A stretch of 64,000 nt of DNA from Locusta migratoria (GCA_026315105.1 CM048744.1:366255159-366319158); one strand, 5' to 3'; counted from the stretch's first letter, positions 40,891-52,444 are shown. Program-made: numbers and translations. The notes: a model not told the origin generated them from the letters alone.

Positions 40891-42330
40891 ACAAAGAAGA
40901 TGGAAAGCACGAAACAGACCAAACAGGAGCCTGCACGGCTCAAAGCCGAGTAAAAATAGAGCTATGAACGAAAACTAAATTACCATTTGCATTGATCACG
41001 AATTTATGGACGATTGGTACATACCACAAATATCACGGTTCGTCTTACATGAAGAACATCTGTGTAATCCCACGTCGTAACGTGTCAGGTACGAATTAAA
41101 CTGAACCAGCTGCTTACAGAGGCTATGCAGCTGGAATCCGTATCTAGACGCCATCAGCGCCCTCTTTATTGTAAGCAAATATGTCTTTAAATATTTGTTT
41201 GTTTAGGAAGCAGCAATAAGTACAGATTGTGACGTATTAAATTTACAGGTCTTGTTATAAAATGACCATAAATACAGAAAATCAAAACGACCGAAGAGCT
41301 AAGGAGTTGGAGAGCAATGATTTCTATTATTAGTGAATTTCACCATAGAAAATTATTTATTATATATTGCAAGTTTTGAAATCCTTCGCACCATAGGTAA
41401 AGAAACATGACGGACATTACAGGATGTGAAATATTTAGCATTTTTGAAATATTCTGCATAAAATTTTAAAATTAGCGTAGCCCTTGTAAGCAACTCGCCC
41501 AGCTTAATTCTTATCTGACACCTTAAAACTTTGTGTAAGTGTTAATATGCAGTACCGGTAGCAGAAAAGTGTATTTCTATGGGAAATTGAACATAAATTT
41601 TAGCTCGTCCAATGAAAGAAGGAAAATTAGGGGAAAAATCCGTATAGTCGCAAATTTTTGTATAGTGGTGGGGACGAGTCTCGTGAATGGAATTCCCACC
41701 TGCAGAGAGTGAGCGTTGGTGTCCGTTAGCGATTAGATTCCGTATCTCTCTTTTTCTTCGTTTTTCTTGAAAACCATGGTATCTAGGAAAATGTTAGATA
41801 GTAAAAAATTAAGGTAAGTGAAATATCTTACAAGAAATGTTATATTCATTTTTTCTAGGACTGATACATTTCGTGGTAGTAGGAAGTGAAAGGAATCATT
41901 TTTTAAGAACAGGTGTTTAATGGAACGTGAATTTTAATGACTACTGAACTATGATAATTGTAAAACATCATCTTATCTTGAATAAGAACATATTATAAAT
42001 CAACAATTTTATCACCATCATCATCGTCATCTGGTATGTCGAGTGACGGTATACCATTAGAACACTTACCATGGCCGCAAATCGTTGAAAATGCAGTGCC
42101 TTTTCGGTATCCACATTGTCCCCTCACCCGGTAGGACATCTACACATATGTTCAGTATACCTTGACGTGGAACTGGGCCCGTAAATTAATCACGGATTTT
42201 GATCCGAACTTCCTAGGAGAGCAGACTGCGACTGCATGTAATATAGGTGAAATGGATGAACGAGAGCGAGTGGCAGCAAAGAGGGCGTGCGATATCAGCT
42301 GTTTTTAAAATTTTCGTTTTTCTCCTTTTT
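40891..42330. other. No gene recognised
   Basis: Mostly AT-rich with no domain in any frame and no repeat boundary identified. Confidence 0.5.
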
Positions 42331-42528
42331 TGTTCAAATGTTTGCTAAGCTTGTGGGACTTAACCGCGAGGTCTTCAGTCCCTAAACTTGCAAACTATTA
42401 ACGTGTTACCTTATGATAAAGACAGCACAAACACCCATTCCCGAAGGGGGATTCGAACCTCCGACGTGGAACGGCCTCGCGCGTCGGAGCATAGCGCCTC
42501 AATGCGCTTGACCTCTGCGACGCGGCCG
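42331..42528 (-). mobile_element. SINE family A
   Basis: The copy runs from TGTTCAAATGTTTGCTAAGC through CCTAAACTTGCAAACTATTA and the B-box complement GGGGATTCGAACCTCCGACG to GACGCGGCCG. Somewhat diverged; no clear duplication. Confidence 0.85.
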
Positions 42529-42811
42529 TTTCTTACTTTTCTTTTTGTGTCAAAATATAGTCCATGAAGACATGAAGTGTACAAGGTACCACATCACTAC
42601 AGAATTTGTCACAATTTCATATGCCAACATCATCTAAGATTGTGGAGGCAGCTGCCGTTACAATTCTTTCTCCTTTTGCTTGTTCATATTTTGATGAATA
42701 CCATGCATCATTTAAAATGTTTACATCTGAAGTACGAAAGCTCATAATAATGTTTCTGGTGCGGAATGTGCTGAAAACATTCTGTTTCCGTACTTTTCTC
42801 TTACTCGCTCA

Positions 42812-43010
42812 AAAATGTTCAAATGTTTGTACAACTTATGGGACTTAACTACGGGGTCATCAGTCCCTAAGCTTACAAACTACTTATGAACTAGCTAAGA
42901 CTAAAGACGGCACAAATATCCATGCCCGAGGGGGTATTCGAACCCCCGACCGTAGTGGGCGTGCTGACCATGACTGGAGCGCTTCAGTCACCTCGGCCAC
43001 CGCGACCGGC
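42812..43010 (-). mobile_element. SINE family A with imperfect duplication
   Basis: The copy runs from AAAATGTTCAAATGTTTGTA to TCGGCCACCGCGACCGGC. CTCTTACTC before and CTCTTAGTC after it form a likely 9-bp duplication with one change. Very similar to the copy at 28680-28879. Confidence 0.9.
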
Positions 43011-46000
43011 TCTCTTAGTCTCTCCTTCATCGTATTTATAAATGGTGATGTTCCCGAAACTTACTCCAACATCTCGTCTAAGGTGAACTGGTAGTTGTCA
43101 TTATCACAATATAATTTCCTCTATGGATGCACTAATTCTCTTCATTCTCAAGGAGTCAACTCTTCCTAGATTTAGGTACTGGTGTTTTCCTATTCATCGG
43201 TCCTCTCATGTGTATCACCTGCGATTGTATTAACGCAAGTGAAGGATCGACCACTAAAACTTTGGCCTTTGGCCGCCATTATTTGGTTTATTTCTCTGTT
43301 TACCAATAGCTTGCGCAAAGAAAAAAAATCTTCAGTTTTAATCTCAAATTTCGTTTCAGCTGAAAACAGGCTCCAGCTGAAATTGACCGCTGCTCGTCTG
43401 AAAGCGATTTGCTTGGAAATTTGTCGATTGATTGAGCTCTGGTGTACTCTTTCCTGCAAGATGCATGAACAACATCGGATGGTTTGTTCCTGAAACTTTA
43501 AGCTTTCCTATCTTTTCTCAAATACCATTTACCAATCCACTAATGATTTCAATCACTCCATACTTTCGTGATACCAGTGCAGCGACAGTGATGAACATTT
43601 GGTAAAACTGTCTTTGTTGCACAAATACAATATATTTCCTTTTTCATTGGTTACACGTTTCGCCTCTTCCACGAATCGGCAGACGTTCTGGCGAATTTAC
43701 GGACTTGTTTAAAAAACAGCACTTGAATGTCCATTTGTAAGACAAACGTGTTATAGGAAAGCTTTAAGCTGCATCACTTGTAGTTTAATCCAGCTAAACC
43801 CTTCCCCATAACAAGTCTGTGTTAAACGCGCACATTTTTTAACAAAATTTTAAGTCAAATACTGCTTTTCAATCAAAGCTGTAACGATGCCTAGAAAATG
43901 CGAAACGCATCCTTTCCGATAACGTAAAAATATTGTATTTTTCAACCAAGCCTGTTTTGCCGCTAATAAATATCCTACCAACACTGCATAACTCATTAAC
44001 AATATCATACCCACAAATTAAACACTTGTCCACCATTCTTTATAGGAAAATATTTTATGTTGAAACTTTCTTAATTACTGATGGTAAGTAATCTTTAAAT
44101 AACTGAATTTCATATATAAAACAGTCTCTGTTGCAAAATAGCGCGTTTCATGCTGTTAGAAATCATTCAATAAATGGCAAAAGTGACAATGTAATTATTA
44201 AATAAAATTTCTGATTCGCCTACCTATAATTTCATTTTAAGCAAATGGTGCAAGAGAAGGTACATATCTTTTTGAAATCGCTGAATTCAATCCACTTTTT
44301 CGAAACAAGCAATGTTACATACCAATGTGACGAAAATATGCTGGGGAGCTAGTGAGGCAATGGGCCTCTCCCAGAAAAAAGCCAAAACGAACGTACAATT
44401 TGTCGCCTACGAGTGCAAGACAACTTGCAGGAAATTACGTAGATTCTGTTTACATGCGTCGTTCTATTGCGACTAATATCAATATTCCTTTTAGTGTTAA
44501 CCTAATTTATTTGCCAATAAAACAACGTTTGTAAAAGAACAATATTGCTTTTGTACTCGTAGCATGGAACTTACTAGTTCTAGAGAAAAAAAGAATACAA
44601 AGTTTTCTGTAGGAAACTTAACGTCCCTTAATTTTGTCCTGGTAAAAATTATATCTTGAAACAATGGTTTTCAAGAAAAACGTAAAACAAGTTATCTTAA
44701 AATATTCCCCCTCCCTCCAATGGTCACACCCTACAGGTGGGGATTTTTACTTTGTTATTCATAACATGCCCCCCCCAACCACCCACCACCAACTATATAC
44801 AATATGCGACTATACGAATTTTCCCCCTAATCGCCTGTTCTGGTCTTCGTTAACACGTCACTACTTACCGAAAGCGCAAAACGACGCCAGCACGTTTCAC
44901 ATGTACAAGAACCAGTGATTACCATGATTACAGGTAAGCTCTTCAGTAGTACTGTACTCATCTTAAGATGGCCACACTTCTCTGGGTCGAAATATCGGGG
45001 CAGCATGACGACGGGAAGTGGCTGCACACCCGAAAAGAATTGAAAAAATATCAAGTAGGTTCACGATAAAGGTTCGAAACTTAGACCGCTTATAGCGCTG
45101 CACGAAGCTACGGTAGAACTAGGAGATTTCGGTTTACACTTTTCGATTCTGCAGTTTTCATAATGTGGTCCCATGCGTATATACAACGCTTGTATCCTCT
45201 GCCAACTTCCCTAAATGTTTGTAACTTCATCGTGTTGAAACACGTCCACTGAATGTGTGGCCGTGTTCCATTTGTGAGTTATTCATTAACCTAAAGTGTT
45301 TCTACACCATTAATATCGTCTATTAGTATGTTAATCATATTTATTTATATTTATTAATGATCAATGCTCCATGTTTATATATGTTTCCACCCGTGTGATT
45401 GAACTTCTGTGTTCATGTGAATGTGGAATGTTGTTTTAATATTGACTGACTTCCGCGCAATAGCTTACATTCGCCGCCTCGCGCTTTAGGGCCTCGTTTA
45501 CTTTAATTAAAAACGCATGGCTTCTTTAGTCGTCTGCGCTGGCGTCTGTTGGGTGGCCAGAGACAAGCTTACTTGGCGAGGTGGCCGTGTTCTTAGTGTG
45601 ATGCCAACCTAATCTTGGACGAAAGAGTTGACAAGAGACTCCTTGGAAGCCGTTGAAGAGGGTATTATCTTCCTCAGGTACAGAGGGTTGGTAGACACTG
45701 CTCTGAACGCGCTCTGTATGGGTTTCTAGCGCGCTTTACATCCGGTGCGTGGTGGAGAAGGTTTTGGCGTGGACTGAAGGCTTCGCTCTTGCTGCGACCG
45801 TGGAAGTAAGTAATTCGTCGAATGATGCTGAGGGGTAGGCATGCTGTTAGAACTTTGCTTTCTTTGTGATCAGGAAGTCTTGGTTTTTCAGTAATAGTTT
45901 TCTTGAGTAATTCTTTCACTATGTGAGGCAAAGTGTTTCTTAATTTACAGAACTCGAATAAATCAGTTCAAATTTAGGATTTGCATTTTCATTCTGGTGT

Positions 46001-46248
46001 GATTTTGTGTCCAGGTTTTCTCAAGTTAGAATACTCGTGTGAGGCCTTCAGCCTTCGTGTAAACTTAGTATGTTTCATTTTTCTTGTTTTTTCACTTATT
46101 TTTTCACGTCGCATCTGTATTCGCGAGCTTACTAAATATTTCTCAGATTTTATAGTTTGACTTCGTCTTTCCTGTCTTGTATGACCTATTGCACCAAGTG
46201 CTTTGGTAACGGTCATAACTTCAGCCTTCAGCCATGCTTTTATTAATA
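43011..46248. other. No gene recognised
   Basis: Three kilobases without a recognisable domain. At 43182-43493 both strands are open for about 90-100 codons, but neither product shows a known pattern. At 44707-44800 the sequence is C-rich (CCCCCTCCCTCC, CCCCCCCC). From 45400 to 46250 it is more balanced, with short minus-strand frames of no identifiable family. Confidence 0.45.
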
Positions 46249-46260
46249 CTAGCTTTCTTC

Positions 46261-46461
46261 AAATAAAATTCAAATGTTTGTAAATCTATCGGACCAAACT
46301 GCGTGGTCATCAGTCCATAGCTTACAAACTACTTATACCTAGGTAAACTAACCTAAGGAGAACACACACACCTGTGCCCTAGGGAGGACTCGAACCTCCA
46401 CGGCGAGCAACCGCGCGCTCCGCAGCGAGATGCTTTAGACTGCTCGGCTACTCCACCGTGG
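46261..46461 (-). mobile_element. SINE (family A, sub-type 2) with 12-bp duplication
   Basis: The copy runs from AAATAAAATTCAAATGTTTG through TGGTCATCAGTCCATAGCTT to CTCGGCTACTCCACCGTGG. CTAGCTTTCTTC is duplicated at 46249-46260 and 46462-46473. Confidence 0.9.
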
Positions 46462-46473
46462 CTAGCTTTCTTC

Positions 46474-47440
46474 TATATGAATTCTCGCATGTGCCTTACT
46501 TGCTTATTCTAAATTAATTTCTTTTGTAAATTCTGTGTAATTTTCCGTGGTACCACGTGGTACTTAAGAATAGTACGTCGCTGCCTCCCCTATCATAAGT
46601 TGGTTTAGTGCCTAGTGATTCTAACTTTGTACTTAAAGACACCCGCCATTTGGTCAAAACGCCGCCGCCGCTTCGTTTGTCGCTGCTATCAAGTGATCCT
46701 GCATGGTGAAATGTCACAACGATTATGCGCATGTCTGTGAATGAATTTATGAATGTGCTTTCATTTATCCACTGTATGTTTGCAATTTTCCTCCCGCGTT
46801 ACCTTCATATTTATAAAGGGCAGAAACAATTTTATTATGGGCAGTAACTTTATGATTTAATTCACTATTGTACAAGGTGCGTGCTTAACTTGGTGTTCCC
46901 ACATTTATTTGCTTGTTCATTTTATTGAATAGATGATGATTTAAAGTATGAAACATCGGCTTTATAATTTCATGCTCCCCGTCCCATGTTTAATTACATA
47001 TTCATTTATTTTTAACATTGATTTTGTGTTTGTTAAAACGTTGGCTGCTCCCTTCAGGGATAAATTTCCGTTACGCAAATGCTGCGGCCACTCGCAAGGT
47101 GATTTAGAGCAGCAGTGAGTGTTTGAACTTGCATTTGCAGATCTCAACTGCCCGAGATATTGTTTAAATAATTTAACAGGCTACTTTCAGTGTGAACACT
47201 CGGAATGAACGACCATGTAAGGACAGCTGTGGTGAAGGTGGTCTGTCAACTTTGGTCTATTAGCAGAATTTTGGGAAAGATGGCTTTTGTGAGTTAGGGA
47301 GACTGCGTATAGTTAAAAGCAAGGCAGGAAAGGATTTTAGAAGTGGGCTGCTATATTTGTCAGTAGTACGTTGGATCAACTTGTGAGTCCTACAGAAAAC
47401 TTTCTGGAATACAAGTGGGAAGGTGAAGACGTTCTCTATA
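46474..47440. other. No gene recognised
   Basis: No identifiable domain or repeat. A GCCGCCGCCG patch lies near 46660. Confidence 0.45.
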
Positions 47441-47690
47441 AGGTAAAGCTCAGAGACAGGTTACAACCGGCATTTGAAATTGACTGCAGAACGATTTTAT
47501 TGCCGTCAACTTAGGTCGTGCATAAGGATAAAATATAGACCATTGGGGTTCGTATAGAGACATAAAAGCAACTGTTTTTTCCTTCGCTCTATTTGGGAGT
47601 GGAACAGTAAAACGGAATTGTATCAAGTTGGATTCCATAATGACTCCACTAGTTCAGGGACTGTTATAATGTGTGGATAATGAACAGAAA
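47441..47690 (+). pseudogene. CR1-like LINE C-terminal fragment (second sub-family)
   Basis: The plus strand reads RLQPAFEIDCRTILLPSTYV, then after frame changes the equivalents of KDKI and FFPSL(F)GSGT. It matches the C-terminus encoded at 61482-61656 on the minus strand (CSTILLPPTYISRKYHKDKI, SFFPRSIWEWNRKG). It is degraded. Confidence 0.5.
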
Positions 47691-47919
47691 TCAGTGGCAA
47701 ATATTATCAATCCTTTAAAAGGTAATTTAAAAACACTTTTAAGGATACTACGTTTGAAGTGATTCACCACAGTCACACGCTGACCGAACACTGCATCTGC
47801 GACGGTAAATACATTTCGTTCATCGTTCATATTAAATGAATTTCCTAGCACCATGTGGTGGATTGTGACGAATGTTTGTAGATTTTGATGAAGACAGCTG
47901 GGAGTAATCAAATGTTATT
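47691..47919. other. No gene recognised
   Basis: Short spacer with no identifiable feature. Confidence 0.5.
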
Positions 47920-47930
47920 AACCTTCGCTA

Positions 47931-48163
47931 CAGAGCGAGGTGGCACAGTGGTAACGCACTGGACTTGTATTCGGAAGGATGGCGGTTCAAATCAACTTCC
48001 GGCCATCCAGATTTAGGTTTTCCGTGATTTCCCTAAATCACTCCAGGCAAATGCCGGGATGGATCCTTGCAAGGGGACATGGCCGATTTCCTTCCCCTTC
48101 CTTGCCCAACACTCCGAGCGTTATCTCCGTCTCTAATGACCGAGCTGTCGAATGGACGTTCCT
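47931..48163 (+). mobile_element. SINE family B, full copy with 11-bp duplication
   Basis: The tRNA-like head GAGCGAGGTGGCACAGTGGT (A box) and CTGGACTTG, GGCGGTTCAAATC (B box) are followed by TTTAGGTTTTCCGTGATTTC, CCTAAATCACTCCAGGCAAA, TGCCGGGATGGATCCTTGCA and TCCGTCTCTAATGACCGAGC. AACCTTCGCTA (47920-47930) and AACCTTAGCTA (48164-48174) flank it. It shows that family B is also tRNA-derived. Confidence 0.85.
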
Positions 48164-48174
48164 AACCTTAGCTA

Positions 48175-48409
48175 TGTGAGACAGAAAAACCCAATATCCT
48201 CAAAAAAAGGTTTTTATTTTATTTTATTTTTATTTTTTAAATTTTTTCGAGGTTTACTGCTGTCTGATTTGAAATGGAATAGTCCGTTTATAGGTATAAA
48301 TAAACACAGTAACACAGTGACAATGAAGCTACAGTTCACAACAGACATACTACCGGCCGTCAAGCCACCCTCGATGACCGTGACCGGCAACGTCCGTCAA
48401 TAATGATAG
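48175..48409. other. No gene recognised
   Basis: AT-rich spacer containing T-rich runs; no domain. Confidence 0.5.
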
Positions 48410-48527
48410 AAGGGTAAAATATCATGGCTCAGTAGTAGACACAACTGCCAGTAGTCATTTTGTAGGAACGTCGTGCCATCGGGTGTGGAATCCGGTTTCG
48501 CACAGAAGTGCCACTCCAAATCAGAAC

Positions 48528-48912
48528 GTTCAAACTTGTGTAAAGCTCATCAATCCCCAGACTTACAAACTACTGAAATTAACTTACGCTAAGGACAACA
48601 GACACACACACACACACACGAGGGAGAACTTGAACAAATGTTCAAATGTTTGAATATCTTATGGGACTTAACTACGGGGTCATCAGTCCCTAAACTTACA
48701 AACTACTTATGAACTACTTACGAACTAGGACGGCACAAATATCCATGCCCGAGGGGGGATTCGAACCCCCGACCGTAGTGGCCGTGCAGACCGTGACTGA
48801 AGCGCCTCAGTCCCCTCGGCCACCGCGGCCGGCAGGACTTGAACCTCCAACGGGGAGAATACTCGTACTCCGCAACAAGGCGCCGTAGAGAGCATGGCTA
48901 CTCCCATGCGGC
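48528..48912 (-). mobile_element. Older SINE (family A), split by a younger SINE
   Basis: The 3' part lies at about 48528-48627 (AAGCTCATCAATCCCCAGAC, ACTTACGCTAAGGACAACAG, then a CA run) and the 5' part at 48845-48912 (CTCCAACGGGGAGAATACTC, GGCTACTCCCATGCGGC). It is strongly diverged and of the sub-type 2 layout. Confidence 0.75.
48636..48836 (-). mobile_element. Younger SINE (family A) inside the older SINE
   Basis: The copy runs from AAATGTTCAAATGTTTGAAT to CTCGGCCACCGCGGCCGGC. ACTTGAAC is duplicated at 48628-48635 and 48837-48844. A SINE within a SINE gives a clear relative age. Confidence 0.9.
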
Positions 48913-49028
48913 ACTGCGGATACCATTGTAAACACGACGTCATCAGGCTCAAAGCCAGTCATCAGGGATGGACACTGGAACAATGTCAGAACATGTTACG
49001 TTCGGAAGAATCACGACTGCAACTGTAA

Positions 49029-49177
49029 AATCAAATGTTTGTAAATGTCAGGGACAAAACTACGGAGGTCATCGATTCCTCGAAGTAACTAATTAGACTA
49101 TCTTAAACCTTTCCTCAGGACAATACACATCCCCATGCCCGAGGGAGTACTCTAACCTCTGGCGGGAGCGACCGTTT
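49029..49177 (-). mobile_element. SINE (family A), degraded
   Basis: TAAAATCAAATGTTTGTAAA, CGGAGGTCATCGATTCCTCG, ATCCCCATGCCCGAGGGAGT and CTCTAACCTCTGGCGGGAGC can be aligned by eye to the family. The head is lost. It sits between the HDES-like and HHDDGR parts of the Tc1 fossil. Confidence 0.7.
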
Positions 49178-49517
49178 CATCTGCACCATGACGATGGGAG
49201 GCACCACATGAACTGATGCATCCCGCCTGTGATAAAGGTGTGGTACAAGGAATTGATGTCTCCTTTATGATCTGGAATGCGTTTTTCTGGTACAGAATGG
49301 GTCCCACGTTGTTCTAGAAAAGACATTGAATGGTATGTTCAACCATTCAGGGACCATCCACTTTCCGCCTTCCAACACTCTGACGATTCTGTAGTGTTTA
49401 AAGAGGATTTCGCGCAGCCTCATGGATCCCATGCCGCTCGGGACTGATAACTTGAAGGGAGATCCAAAGATTCACTGCGGAAAAGAGATTTCAATCGCAC
49501 CGAGGAAAGAAGGAAAG

Positions 49518-49714
49518 CCGGCCGCGGTGGCCGAGGGAACTGAGGCGCTTCAGTCACGGTCTGCACGGCCACTACGGTCGGGGGTTTGAATCCCCCCTCG
49601 GGCATGGATATTTGTGCCGTCCTAGTTCGTAAGTAGTTCATAAGTAGTTAGTAAGTTTAGGGACTGATGATCCCGTAATTAAGTCCGATAAGCTGTACAA
49701 ACATTTGAACATTT
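49518..49714 (+). mobile_element. SINE family A with 13-bp duplication
   Basis: The copy runs from CCGGCCGCGGTGGCCGAGGG, through B box GGGGGTTTGAATCCCCCCTC and AGTAGTTCATAAGTAGTTAG, to TGTACAAACATTTGAACATT. GAAAGAAGGAAAG is duplicated at 49505-49517 and 49715-49727. Confidence 0.9.
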
Positions 49715-49727
49715 GAAAGAAGGAAAG

Positions 49728-49915
49728 AAAGAAGATTAGGGTTTAACGTCGCGTCAACATCATGGTCATTAGAGCACACGCTAGGATAGCTTTCATAAAT
49801 TATGAGGAAGGATATTAGCCGTGTTCGGAATGATTCAGGGAGATCATGGAGAGCTTAAGATAGCCACAGGCAGGTGTGAATCGCTATCCACCCTGATGTG
49901 AGTCCAGTGTGATTC
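49728..49915 (-). mobile_element. SINE family B, degraded
   Basis: AGATTAGGGTTTAACGTCGC, CATGGTCATTAGAGCACACG and a final ATGTGAGTCCAGTGTG match the family B body and head. The middle is diverged. It abuts the previous SINE. Confidence 0.7.
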
Positions 49916-50129
49916 TACCCCATCGAGCATATCTGGGATGTATTGGAACAGTATGGTCGTGGATCGTGCACCTTCGAACAGTCTAGGACTCTATGCTACT
50001 CCGGAAACGAGTTTGTGTCAGATGCATCTCGAGGAGGACTAGGCACTTGTGGAATCATTTGCTCCTGGCTCACCACAGGGTATTAGGTGACTGTCACGTG
50101 ATTGTTGTATTAAGTCGGTGTATAAAGTA

Positions 50130-50480
50130 GGCCTAGAGGAGGATAAGTTAATAAGTGGGAAATGGAGGAAGGATGATCCAAAAAAGTAGGCTAAGATTGT
50201 ATGGGCATATGCAAAGAAGTGGGAAGTTCTATGTGGATAGGAGATTCAGAAACTTGAAATCTGAAGGGTCTAAGAGAAGAGGACGAGCAAAATAAATAAA
50301 TGAATAAAAAATAAAAAATAAAAAAAAATCATTTAAAAAGATGGAATGACAAGGTAGCAGGAGATGTAAGAGAAAGTGGTTGGATAGACATTTACGGAAG
50401 ATAAGAATCCAACACAACAACGCCGAGCGCATGTGACCTGGAATAAGGCTGAGCAAGAAGAAGGCGTGTGATAGAAGTGC
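50130..50480 (+). pseudogene. LINE C-terminal fragment, different family
   Basis: The plus strand reads RMIQKSRLRLYGHMQRSGKF, then after frame changes SKRRGRAK and KKMEWQ-like sequence. This fits the RL(R)(W/L)(Y/F)GH(V/M)(Q)R......RRGR(P)......W post-RT region of L2/RTE-type LINEs. It is distinct from the main RTE copies in this window. An A-rich (AAATAAAA)n stretch interrupts it near 50300. Confidence 0.45.
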
Positions 50481-51068
50481 GACCACAGTGGCTGCTTTAA
50501 GTGAAGCCTGACGCCGCCATCTTACCTCCACAATCATTAAAACGTTTATGTATGTTACTTAGACGACGTCTGAACTAACATGACGTTTCAATCTTTCCGC
50601 GGTGTTTTAAATAGGTACTGAGGCTGTGCTGATATTTGCGTACTACCTTAAGTCAACGTACGAGTTTTAGAATCGTGTTATAATATGAACATGATCATAC
50701 ATATGCCCACGTTTAAAACAGACTCCAGTTTTCGCAAGAACACTCCGATGAATACTCCCACTCGTTATTAACAGAAAACAGTCATCTGTGTGTACAGACA
50801 AACTTTCATAACAAAGATACTAGTCTAGCAAATGGCGAACTTGATTCCCACTGGAGACAATAAATACAGAAACACTACTGAAGATACTTCTCATTACCAA
50901 TAGTAGGCGTCAACACTGTAAAGGTGGAGTATTAAAAATTAGACCTATTTATTGAGACTATTTGGTTAGTAGTAGTTTACAAGGCCTTTGTGGTAGTGGC
51001 ATGGCGACGACTGCTTCAGTCACAGCAGTGTTACTGTGTAAGGCATTGCCAGTCCAGTTAATATATGC
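50481..51068. other. No gene recognised
   Basis: No domain or repeat boundary identified. Confidence 0.5.
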
Positions 51069-51069
51069 C

Positions 51070-51104
<35 letters not shown>

Positions 51105-51339
51105 TTTTTTTTTTTTTTTTTTAATCTTTTCATTCCCAACCCGGAGGGGGATGGGCGGGCTGCTTGAGAGCTTCTTGTATGCTCTATTCAGCCATGTGGG
51201 TGTGTTTATTCTGTTTTGGCTCTATTTATTTTGTTGTGAGGGGGGGATTTTAGGGGGGGCGGTTTGTCCCAATTGGGAATATTCTGTGGGCATGGGGACA
51301 AATCCGGTATTCACCTTACAGCCAACAGGAAACCACGGA

Positions 51340-51546
51340 GCCGGCAGCGGTGGTCGAGGGGACTGAGGCGCTCCAGTCACGGTCTGCACGGCCACTACGG
51401 TCGGAGGTTCGAATCCCCCCTCGGGCATGGATATTTGTGCCGTCATTAGTATTAGCTAGTTCATAAGTAGTTTGTAAGTTTAGGGACTGATGACCCCGCA
51501 GTTAAGTCCCATAGACTCTACAAACATTTGAACATTTTTGATTTTT
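51340..51546 (+). mobile_element. SINE family A with 11-bp duplication
   Basis: The copy runs from GCCGGCAGCGGTGGTCGAGG, through B box GGAGGTTCGAATCCCCCCTC, to TCTACAAACATTTGAACATT. GAAACCACGGA is duplicated at 51329-51339 and 51547-51557. Confidence 0.9.
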
Positions 51547-51585
51547 GAAACCACGGAAACCTGGGCCAGACCTGTTGGTGGGTTT

Positions 51586-52078
51586 TTACCACCTCTTCCT
51601 GCTATGGAAATATTGTTTCTTCCACTGCTTCGGCCGGCATCTCTGGTCCTCTTCTTTTTCCTCGAAGACGGCGTCCAGGTGCTGCAGTCGATCTTGTCGT
51701 TCATCATTTTCTTCCAACTGTCTCTTCTTTTCTTCTCTTCTCTGGTAGCTGGCTGGATCCTGCTCGTGGTACATTTTCCGTAGGAAGAGCGGACCTATCT
51801 TTTCTTCTTTGACGACGTCTGGCATCTGGCAGCAGAAGTCCGTCGTCTTGGTCTTCGCTATCGTAGTACGGTTAATCGGCTTCCTATAGGGTGTCTGCGT
51901 CACCCTATTTGCTGCGTCAGGTCCATTGGTGTTTGTCTCTACATCGCGCGTCACCTGCCGTAGCTGGTGCTGACGGAAAGACTCGCGTATGCGAAGACAA
52001 GCTGCCTCTAGTTCGGCGTTCATTGCCGACCGGATCCTGTTCTCCGCTGATTGGATAGCTGCACCGATTCTTCCATTC
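51586..52078 (-). pseudogene. Charged coiled-coil-like frame of a retroelement
   Basis: The open frame reads AAIQSAENRIRSAMNAELEA, ACLRIRESFRQHQLRQVTRD and later YHEQDPASYQRREEKKRQLE, ENDERQDRLQHLDAVFEEKE. It is rich in Glu, Lys, Arg and Gln and likely helical. Length and composition suggest real coding rather than chance, perhaps the tail of a gag-type ORF1 protein. I do not recognise a named domain. Downstream toward the poly-A tail the frame ends. Confidence 0.4.
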
Positions 52079-52444
52079 TACATCCGCTATGTGGGTGAAG
52101 GATGGGAAGAGCTCATCATGGACCTCAAGTTTGAGGAACAGTATATGAAGAGCAGGACCGCGGGCGATGGCAACGTATTGGAGGTACTTGCTGGCAACAA
52201 GCACGACCGGGAGGGCCTAATGAAGGCTTTGAAACAGCACATCGTCCAGGAACCTAAGAAGAAGATTCCTACAAGGAAGAAGAAGTCGACGATTGTCAAG
52301 GCGCTCCACAGGGGGCCGCCCTGGCAAATCAGCGGGAAGACGATCAAGAAAGGCTTTGAGTGCTGGGGGTACGGAGATGTAGCGTTAAAGCTGCACAATC
52401 GGACCACCAAAACCAAGCCGCCGCTGTACATAATGGCGGTTGTA
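52079..52444 (+). pseudogene. gag-like ORF1 fragment (PRE_C2HC-like domain)
   Basis: The plus strand reads FYIRYVGEGWEELIMDLKFE, EQYMKS, then TIVKALHRGPPWQISGKTIK, KGFECWGYGDVALKLHNRTT and KTKPPLYIMAVVP. The pattern (V)(I/V)K.L......I...L...G(F/Y)........NR.T(K/R)...P(L)(Y/F)(I/L)V is that of the PRE_C2HC domain preceding zinc knuckles in insect LINE ORF1 proteins. The zinc knuckles are absent because the palindromic MITE begins at 52445. Confidence 0.5.

Larger units (their letters stand above)
48410..50060 (+). pseudogene. Tc1-like transposase fossil interrupted by five SINEs
   Basis: With the SINEs removed, plus-strand pieces follow Tc1 transposase order. They are KASHQGWTLEQCQNMLRSEE SRLQL (48940-49020, the W(T/S)...W..V.FSDESRF block with Asp changed to Glu), HHDDGRHH and MRFFWYRMGPTLF (49180-49320), YVQPFRDHPLSAFQHSDDSV VFKEDFAQPHGSHAARD (49335-49445, the QQDNA.PH.A block), and YPIEHIWDVLEQYGRGSC (49918-49975, the (P)NPIEH.WD block). 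Many frame changes. The catalytic residues are partly lost. The terminal repeats are not evident. Confidence 0.65.
51069..52444 (-). mobile_element. Retroelement with poly-A tail and inverted gag-like segment
   Basis: A T-run at 51069-51122 is the poly-A tail of an element on the minus strand. From there to about 52078 a charged open frame lies on the minus strand (separate entry), interrupted by one SINE. From about 52079 to 52444 a gag-like frame lies on the plus strand. A 5' segment inverted relative to the 3' segment is the layout produced by twin priming during LINE-type insertion. The right border is cut by the palindromic MITE at 52445. Confidence 0.45.

Noticed and set aside
43182..43493. 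Opposed 89- and 103-codon frames
   Set aside because: Neither strand shows a known pattern, codon bias or splice context; left as unassigned.
45240..47160. LTR or BEL-type element
   Set aside because: Composition shifts suggested it, but no terminal repeat or protein motif was found.
50962..51366. 134-codon plus-strand frame with a phenylalanine run
   Set aside because: It is the complement of a poly-A tail followed by SINE sequence.
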